NCBI GenBank assembly: GCA_003290165.1
Contig: QNQO01000598.1
Location: forward strand, 310,001-374,000
From: Berberis thunbergii
Lineage: Eukaryota > Streptophyta > Magnoliopsida > Ranunculales > Berberidaceae
Reading direction: 5' to 3'
DNA: 64,000 bases
The translations under genes and the position numbers were made by a program. The notes below the pieces were generated by a model. That model was given only the letters and a program-made list of their open reading frames with translations, had not been told where the DNA came from and ran no database searches. How positions within the stretch are numbered: position 1 is the stretch's first letter; every line of letters begins with the position of its first letter. Below, in pieces: positions 57,749 through 64,000 of the stretch.

Positions 57749-58589
57749 AATGTGTTTCATATTTGTAACTACCAAATATGGCTCTCATAATCTTTTCTAA
57801 TGAATGAAGGATATGATATTAAGACGAAATGTCGAAGACCAACTTAGAAATTGTTACAGTTTGGTGAAGTAGATACTAAAAAAATGCACTTTTGGATGCA
57901 GCTTGTTGCAATTCACTGTTAATGGTGAAAGTTTGGTGAATTGGCAAAAGACTAGGAAGTGAAAGCCTCGAAAAAACTGAAGCTAAGGGTGACAGACTTA
58001 AGGAGTCGCAGTTTATTAATAACTTCTCTCAGCTCTTGGTAACGTTATATCTGCTCTTGCATCCCCACATACCCTATAGGAATTCTAAGCTAACCCATTT
58101 GCTACAGAGCTTTCTAGGAAAGTTTTTCTTCATCCTTATGGAAATGTTGGGCTTTTGAATGTACATGTGGAGATTGCAAAACCCTTACATATGTTCAAAT
58201 CGGCCGTAGTTTAAGAGACATGGGAGAAACTCTCTATTCCCTGAACTTTGCAAGTCGAGTGTGGGGAATCAAGCACAACTCTACCCACAAATAGGTGGAT
58301 CCTAAATGTTTGCATCAATATAGACAAGTGGTAATGTTTTCATTGAACTCTACAAAAGTAGTTCAATTTGTATTATTATTCGTTCCGCATTTTGTGCCAA
58401 TCTAACATTTTTTGTTTAATAGTTTTAGGTTGATAAGCTTAGGCATTATGAAAAGGAAACACCAAGATTACAGAATAACTTGCAATCACTAGAATTAGGG
58501 AAAAAAAAAGAAGGAAAAATAGGCATCACAAGAAGACTATAATTCCTTCTTCTTCATCTTAGTTATCTTCATTGCCCTTTTTACAATAG

Positions 58590-58850
58590 AATCAGAATGC
58601 TCTGAAAGAGAATAAACTTCCACAACGCTCCTTGAAGATGAGGCCACCACTTGGAAGCATCACCAACATCATTCTTCCACCGGTGACTTCCAGCAACTGG
58701 GAATTACCTGATCTACTGCATTGGGAGCTAGACGTGTTTCAATCACAAAGAGGCCTACTTTGCAAAGTCACCAGCCCAGGCGGGTCTCAATTGCTACTGT
58801 ACATGTCGTATATGACACCACTCCATTTCTCGACAAGGAAGTTATAATGT
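58590..58850 (+). pseudogene. exon-like segment, possibly the kinesin C-terminal tail
   Basis: An open frame reads NQNALKENKLPQRSLKMRPP then LGSITNIILPPVTSSNWELP, ending about 58845. The Lys/Arg-rich RPPLGSITN pattern resembles tail sequences that follow the motor in some kinesin-14 proteins, and it lies downstream of the motor remnants in the same orientation. I cannot confirm this identity. Confidence 0.35.
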
Positions 58851-60180
58851 TGGACTCAACCTAGGATGACACCATTTGGTGCATCGGATGGGAAAAACAT
58901 ACCCATGGGATTTATTGTCAGTCCAGACTCTCAGAGATCTGGAAATAGTGCAAGTTTTGCTTCCTACATATATACCTGCAGTTGTTGTTGAAAAACGAAT
59001 ACATAATAGGTTCTCAATTGTGCATATCAGTTCAGATCTTTATTTATTTAATTTCCAAAATTGATTGAAACAAGAACATGACAAATTCACAATACAGAGT
59101 CAACAGGCTTCGTTGAAAATTTGATTGTTAGAAGAAAATTTGATGGTGCATAAGAAATAATTTGATTGTTTAAACTTTGATTCTAGACTTGTGAGGCATG
59201 GATTATCTATTATTAATTAGTGGTTTAATTCAATATTTTTTATATTCCAAATTAGACATTATTGTTATTTACCCCTTCGAGCACTAAAAGGAAGCCTACC
59301 CCAATCCCATTGACACCCCAGTTACTATGGTAGTTCATTTACGATAGATGTTCATTGAGCAAACCTGCCAATATCTAGTGTACTAATGTACTAACAAAAG
59401 CTCTGCTCTAACATTCAAAATCTACATTTATTTTGATAATGGATGACATGGTATGTTGTTATCAGGCGAAGGGTCTTTTCATTGGATAATTGTTCAAGAA
59501 GTAAAAAAACATGCAAGTCAATGAGGACACGCCACACCAACCATGTCAAAAGAATGTAGATTTTGACTAATAGAGTTTAAGGACTTCGTGCACTAAATTT
59601 TGAAAACAAGAAATGGTTGGACATCAATGGACAATTATGCTAAGTAAGTTAGGTCGTAGTATCCAAATATCTTTATATTCTTTGAAATGTTCATGCTCTT
59701 GGATGTTATGTCATATATAATAAAAGAAATTTTTTCTTTAAGAAAATTGGCCACCCTTCTTATTAATTTGACCAATGCCCGAAGGTTACAAAGTGACCCC
59801 TTGAGGGGTAATTGAGACAGTGCCCGAAGGCTACATCATTGTTGGCACCTAGCATCCACTTCATCTCCACCTCGGACGAAGACTTGTTTTCGCTCTGTTT
59901 CACCTAAGCACTCATCTAACCATTATTAATGCATCCTCGGCCATAACAAGACTCAGGGAAATAAGCCTAGGGACCCATTGAACTTTGATGAGAAGTCCTT
60001 ATGAGCTATAGTGTGAAGGGAAGTAGCATGATAATAGTCCCTATAGAGTATGCATATGAGTCCATCGCTCGTGCTAGCAGTAACAATTAGAGCCCTATTT
60101 ACAACCATAGTTCAAACTCTTCACAGAGTAATGCATATAATCAGAAGCTATAAAGAACAAAATTTTCAAATGGAATCAAA
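58851..60180. other. no recognisable gene
   Basis: AT-rich DNA. 59770-59960 (GACCCCTTGAGGGG, CGAAGGTTACAAAG/CGAAGGCTACATC, CTCGGACGAAGACTTG) has the GC-richer look of an LTR relic but no partner in this window. Confidence 0.4.
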
Positions 60181-60239
60181 ATGAAGAATCAATTGAAAGT
60201 CTCACCATTGCAATCTTCCTCCTTGTTTGATGTGTTTGC

Positions 60240-60390
60240 TGGTATATCTTCATCATCATCTGCCTCCTCTTCTTCTCCTCCACTTCTTCCTCTTCCTCTT
60301 CTTACTCTTCCTCCTCCTCTTCTTCTTCCTCTACCTCTTCGTCATCTCCATCAATCTCTTCTATCTCCTCCGGTTCTTTCTCCTCCTCAA
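60240..60390. repeat. CTT/CTC-rich low-complexity tract
   Basis: (TTC)n/(CTC)n sequence. Leu/Pro/Ser-rich frames are compositional. Confidence 0.8.
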
Positions 60391-60490
60391 TATTGTTGAA
60401 ATAGTATTTCTAATTGACAAACACAATAAATGTTATGAGCCCTTTCAATATGAAATTTGTGTCATAGCATTGTTGTGAAAATGCATTATA

Positions 60491-60541
60491 TAATAATAAT
60501 AATAATAATAATAATTATTATTATTATTATTATTATTATTA
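60491..60541. repeat. perfect (TAA)n(TTA)n palindrome
   Basis: About eight TAA triplets directly followed by about nine TTA triplets, a perfect inverted repeat of about 50 bp that could extrude as a cruciform. Confidence 0.9.
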
Positions 60542-61433
60542 AGTTACATGTACTGGAATCTCAAATCTATTAACACGAGTTATTTGGCATTATTAAGTTA
60601 CAAGTTTTTCAAGTATTTTCATGATATGGTTTATTTGGATTTGCATTCTAACTTGTTCCTAATTAGTTTGCAAAACTAAATGATATGCATATATCTAAAT
60701 TATTTTAAACAAAGAAAAAAGGAAATAAATACTTTCAAAACCACAATCCTATGATCTGTCTTCCCTTTCCACCAAGGAATACCATTGAATCATGGCCCAA
60801 TCAACATAAAATTGCTAAACTAAACAACAATGAATGAGGATTTAGTATATTATTAACTAAATAAAATACCAATGTCATCAAGATGATTACCTGACTGGGA
60901 TTGGACCTATGACCTTATCTTATATCATGAAAGTGTTCGAGTTTTCTTCTTCCACTTCCTTTTGATGCAAATGAAACAAACAATTAGAAAGGGGACATAA
61001 ATTAAATTAAGAACAAAAACTAAAAATGGACAATTGTTGCATAAACTCACATTGAAACACTATGATGTATGCAAGATTATATGAATATGACCAAGAAACG
61101 ATTGCGATGGCAAGATAACAAAAGACAAGTAATGCCTTCGCTTTCTCCTTCGCCGCCGCTCACCAAGACTCTTCTTAGGTCTAAGGGAATTGAATGAAAA
61201 AAGCTACTCGTTACCATGCCATTTATAGCCCTTACTAAACCTAGGGTTAATCTAGACCATTGATTTTGAATGGATGGATCTGAACCATCCATTACAAGAA
61301 AGGATTGGATCTGTGGCGTTGATTGGAGACCCAATTTGTTTTTCATTGATTTAGAACTTTCATAATGACTTGATTTTTTATAGTGATGATGTCCTCACTA
61401 TATAAACTAATCACACAATAATTCAAATCATTT
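60542..61433. other. intergenic, nothing recognised
   Basis: Minus-strand frame 61077-61346 has no recognised domain. Confidence 0.4.
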
Positions 61434-61660
61434 AGGGCATGATTGGTTAGCCGTTTTCCTTGGAAAATGGAATCCATTTCCCTTGTTATGCAGATTTCCA
61501 TTGTTTGGTTGTCTATTTACTGACATGAAATCGCTTCTTCATAAGATTGTTTTCCCACTCCTCATGGGAATCTAAGTTCGAGGGGGAAGCCTCGGAATTG
61601 AATTCACAGAAATGGTTTCAAATTCCACATCTATTTTTCGTGCAACCAAACGGCTTAGAG
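61434..61660. mobile_element. MITE-like element with GGTTAGCCG/CGGTTTGG-type ends
   Basis: Starts AGGGCATGATTGGTTAGCCG and ends CGTGCAACCAAACGGCTTA, imperfect terminal inverted repeats, with GGAAAATGGAATCCATTTCC internally palindromic. Common architecture of plant Tourist/hAT MITEs; superfamily undecided. Confidence 0.5.
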
Positions 61661-63040
61661 AATTCTAGCATGGCTAAATGAGTTAGAATTAGAGTACCAT
61701 CATTTGTTAATTTTCATTGTTAAATTCAAGACCTCATTTGACAAGATCAACAAAATAAAAAAAATTTGAATTTTCATGGAAGTGAACTAACTTAGTAAGG
61801 AGATTGCTTCCACCAAAGATCAAGTAATTTTGAAAATTATAAATAGGTTAAATAAAATTGGGTCTAAAGTCATTTGAAATTTATGATGTGTTATATGGGG
61901 AGGAAAATAGATTTTTTAGGGAAAATTTAAATTTTTGAGAGAAAGGCATGAAGTTTTGTCTTTGTCACCCTCCAAAAAACTTTTTGCAATGGCAAATAAG
62001 AAAATGTTCAGTGACATGCACAATCGTTCAAATTTTCAAAGTATCAACTTAGAGCATCCACATTAAACGATTAAAACATGTAAAAACGTAACTTTACACT
62101 TTTCACTCTCAAATTTTATTAACATATAATTTAAAGTTGGCCATTTATTTAGTGAGAAATGGGTGCATATGTGCTCCATCGTTGATTAGCTTTCAGATAT
62201 GATGTAGCTGCTTGAGTGGACCTGAGTGAAGCAAAACTTCATGCGTGGAGGATGCAACATGGATGCTAGGTGGCAACATCGATATAACTTTTAGGCATGG
62301 TTTGGTTAGCTTTCAAGCATTGTTTAGATTACCCTTCAAGAACAACCTTTGGGGGCAATCAAAATAAAATAAAATAAAACAAAACAAAAAAAGGTGAGCA
62401 TACTCTTAAAGGCCTCTCATGCTAATGAACTTCCTTTTGGTAAGTGAATGATTCTAGTATTATCTCTCCATTGTAATTTTATTAGACCTCCTCAGAAAAC
62501 CACCTTAGAGCATTAACAATACCTCATTGTAAGAAAAAATGGGATAAAAAAAAAGTCACCTACAACAACAAGCACCTAAAGTAAAACATGAGTCGTAGAA
62601 AATTGATGCCTGAATGCCAACCATAAGAACCAATGTTATCCAATTGGAAATAGAGCTGGTTGTTATAGCCAGACTCCTTTTAAATGACACCCATTTTTAT
62701 CCCACTAGGACAACAATGGGTTAAATTTATCTCACCCTTTCCCAATTCACGAGTTTTCCCATCTATAATTGGCTTATTATTAGCTTATTGTGGGTGAAAA
62801 ATAGGTGAAACAAGCTAATTTATGTTGGAAATGATCTGTAACGGAGAAGGAGAATTATAACGGAGGAATATGTGGTGATCTGAGGCTTGCTGTAGCAATG
62901 TCTTAAAGACAATATTCGACCTGTCTCTCTGAAAGGAAACAAGTAAAGAACTTGTTACAATCCTACAATGACGACAGATACAAATGATCAGGCATACCTG
63001 CTAGTTTGGAGACGTACGGATACAATCCTATAGATGATGG
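61661..63040. other. intergenic, nothing recognised
   Basis: AT-rich. 62280-62340 has GCATGGTTTGGTTAGCTTTC-type MITE vocabulary. No gene. Confidence 0.4.
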
Positions 63041-63285
63041 TGCTGCGCACATGTGGTGTATTTAACACTATTCATATTTAACATAGTTTTTGTTTATAAG
63101 GACCCATTGTACCCCTTGGGCACACATTATGTGATTAATACATAGTATATAAAATAAACAAAAATTACTTTACATATTAGATATGGGACTAAAATAATTT
63201 TTAGCTCAAAGGACCTTAATTAGTTTACATAATGTGTGATTTACGTATTCAATAAATATGAAAATACGTAAATTTCCAATAATTG
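63041..63285. repeat. copia LTR relic, second copy
   Basis: Homologous to 49393-49637 along its length (GTATTTAACACTATTCATATTT, TTACATATTAGATATGG, GTATTCAATAAATATG...TAAATTTCCAA). No adjacent coding sequence, so a solo LTR or fragment. Confidence 0.6.
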
Positions 63286-63393
63286 CCCACATGAATGACA
63301 AAATAGTAAGATCTCAAGAGTATGTGGAATAATGCTATATCAGGATAGATAGTTTTCACTTTGAACCTTCCTTAGTAAAAGAGTATCGAAATT

Positions 63394-64000
63394 TGATGAT
63401 ACATCAAACCGTACACTGATCAGCACTGTACACGTGTTAGTATATCTCATTAACATAACGAAGTAGGCCTGATTGCACGCTCAATCTAGCGAGGCCCAAA
63501 CAACACTAAGCCCATCATTGGCAAAATTCAGACAGTCGGGTCCGAGTTGCAATGAGCCAGTAAGCCCACACGCCACGCGATCAGGCCCAATACTCATAAG
63601 ACCTCTAAGGCAAGTATCTGAGAGATCTACCCAAGACAGGCAGGCCAACAACACATTGGATCCAACTAAGAAACATATATTAGAGTATAAGTCGGGCAAA
63701 AAAACTTTCTTGCATAGACAATACTCATAAAGGGAAACCTCTCCCGCAGATCTATGAGCACAGTCGTGGAGGGAAACTATCCCACATGGACAACTCCCAA
63801 TTAGGAAAGGATCTCCACAGGAAGATCATTTTCCCTAAACTATGCCACCAAAGGCCTAGTCGAACAAGGACTCCTTCACTATAAAAGGGAGATAAAGTCT
63901 ATGAACTAAAAGTATGCTACATAAACCGAGTATACAGTTCTACTAGAGATTTCAGCCTTATAAAAATTTCGTTGAGCCAACCCCGCTCACACTTACGTAG
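63394..64000 (+). repeat. gypsy LTR, related to elements A and B, cut by window end
   Basis: Starts TGATGATACATCAAACCG, like the LTR starts at 43080 and 50636, and shares GTACACGTG, AGGCCCAA and GTCGTGGAGGGA. It contains a good TATA box (CACTATAAAAGGGAG, 63879-63893), the likely LTR promoter. Interior would lie beyond 64000. Confidence 0.7.

Larger units (their letters stand above)
49762..58290 (+). pseudogene. kinesin-14 (C-terminal-motor type) pseudogene split by a gypsy element
   Basis: Exon pieces: 49762-50042 (TSVLDGCNVCTFTY, P-loop as STGTRKT where GQTGTGKT is required, FTMEGT, NRGVNYRTLEELFEI then a stop, LEAYNDKIRDFLVEGS, donor GTAAGT); 50379-50540 (LEIKQSAEGTKEIPGLVEAH, VWELFKIGSQ, frameshift, then switch-I-like LSSRSHR at donor GTAAAT); about 57890-58290 (NGESLVN, KTEAKGDRLKESQFIN, ALGNVISAL-like, IPYRNSKLTHLLQ, GETLYSLNFASRV). 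This covers most of a microtubule motor domain, with the ATP-binding site lost and several stops. The intron after the second piece holds gypsy element B (50636-57617). The kinesin-14 assignment rests on the PGLVEAHV..VWELFK pattern; the upstream start is not seen. Confidence 0.85.

Overview
The window is nuclear DNA from a flowering plant, most likely a eudicot. The evidence is spliced genes with GT-AG introns of plant-only families (an INDETERMINATE DOMAIN zinc-finger gene, a laccase, a CYP706-like P450, a PPR gene, a kinesin-14), plant-type Ty1/copia and Tat-lineage Ty3/gypsy retroelements with their usual primer-binding sites, and AT-rich intergenic DNA full of MITEs. I cannot name the species. 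Only one gene looks intact: the IDD transcription factor at 19286-21450 (four exons, 505 codons). Every other gene-like segment is a fragment or a pseudogene.

Layout. 1-10.6 kb is repeat-rich: an hAT-like element cut by the window edge, a sterol-isomerase (EBP/HYD1) last-exon fragment, a block of about 850 bp present twice (2401-3254 and 7579-8424), two arrays whose units are joined by the same GCTTGCAGGCAGG/CCTGCCTGCAAGC linker (4491-7505 and 8937-10360), and a Helitron-type 3' end at 10604-10631. 10.6-18.6 kb is intergenic with foldback MITEs and an hAT-like element carrying a PB1-domain exon. 18.6-21.8 kb is the IDD gene. 21.8-29.4 kb is MITE-rich and includes a long inverted-repeat element into which an hAT-like element carrying a PPR gene fragment is inserted. 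29.4-32.8 kb is a decayed laccase gene. 33.5-34.6 kb is an hAT-like element carrying a ribosomal protein S15a fragment. It abuts a full-length but degenerate copia element (34650-39288, perfect TGTCC target duplication). 40.5-42.3 kb is a non-autonomous LTR element without gag-pol. 42.6-43.0 kb is an ankyrin-repeat pseudogene, broken off at a deleted gypsy element (from 43080) that carries an HSP90 fragment where most of pol should be. 48.4-49.6 kb is a copia remnant. 49.8-58.3 kb is a kinesin-14 pseudogene split by a degenerate Tat-like gypsy element (50636-57617). 58.6-64 kb is low-information DNA with MITE and LTR relics, ending in another gypsy LTR cut by the window end.

The most notable theme is a set of non-autonomous hAT-like elements. 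They share the terminal inverted repeat (T/C)AGGGGTGGGCA...TGCCCACCCCTA and dense subterminal motifs, and the well-preserved copies have 8-bp target duplications. Four of them carry fragments of unrelated host genes: P450 plus an unknown exon, a PB1 exon, a PPR 5' part and RPS15a. No transposase gene is present, so they would have to be mobilised in trans. A gypsy element carrying an HSP90 fragment shows a second capture route in the same window.
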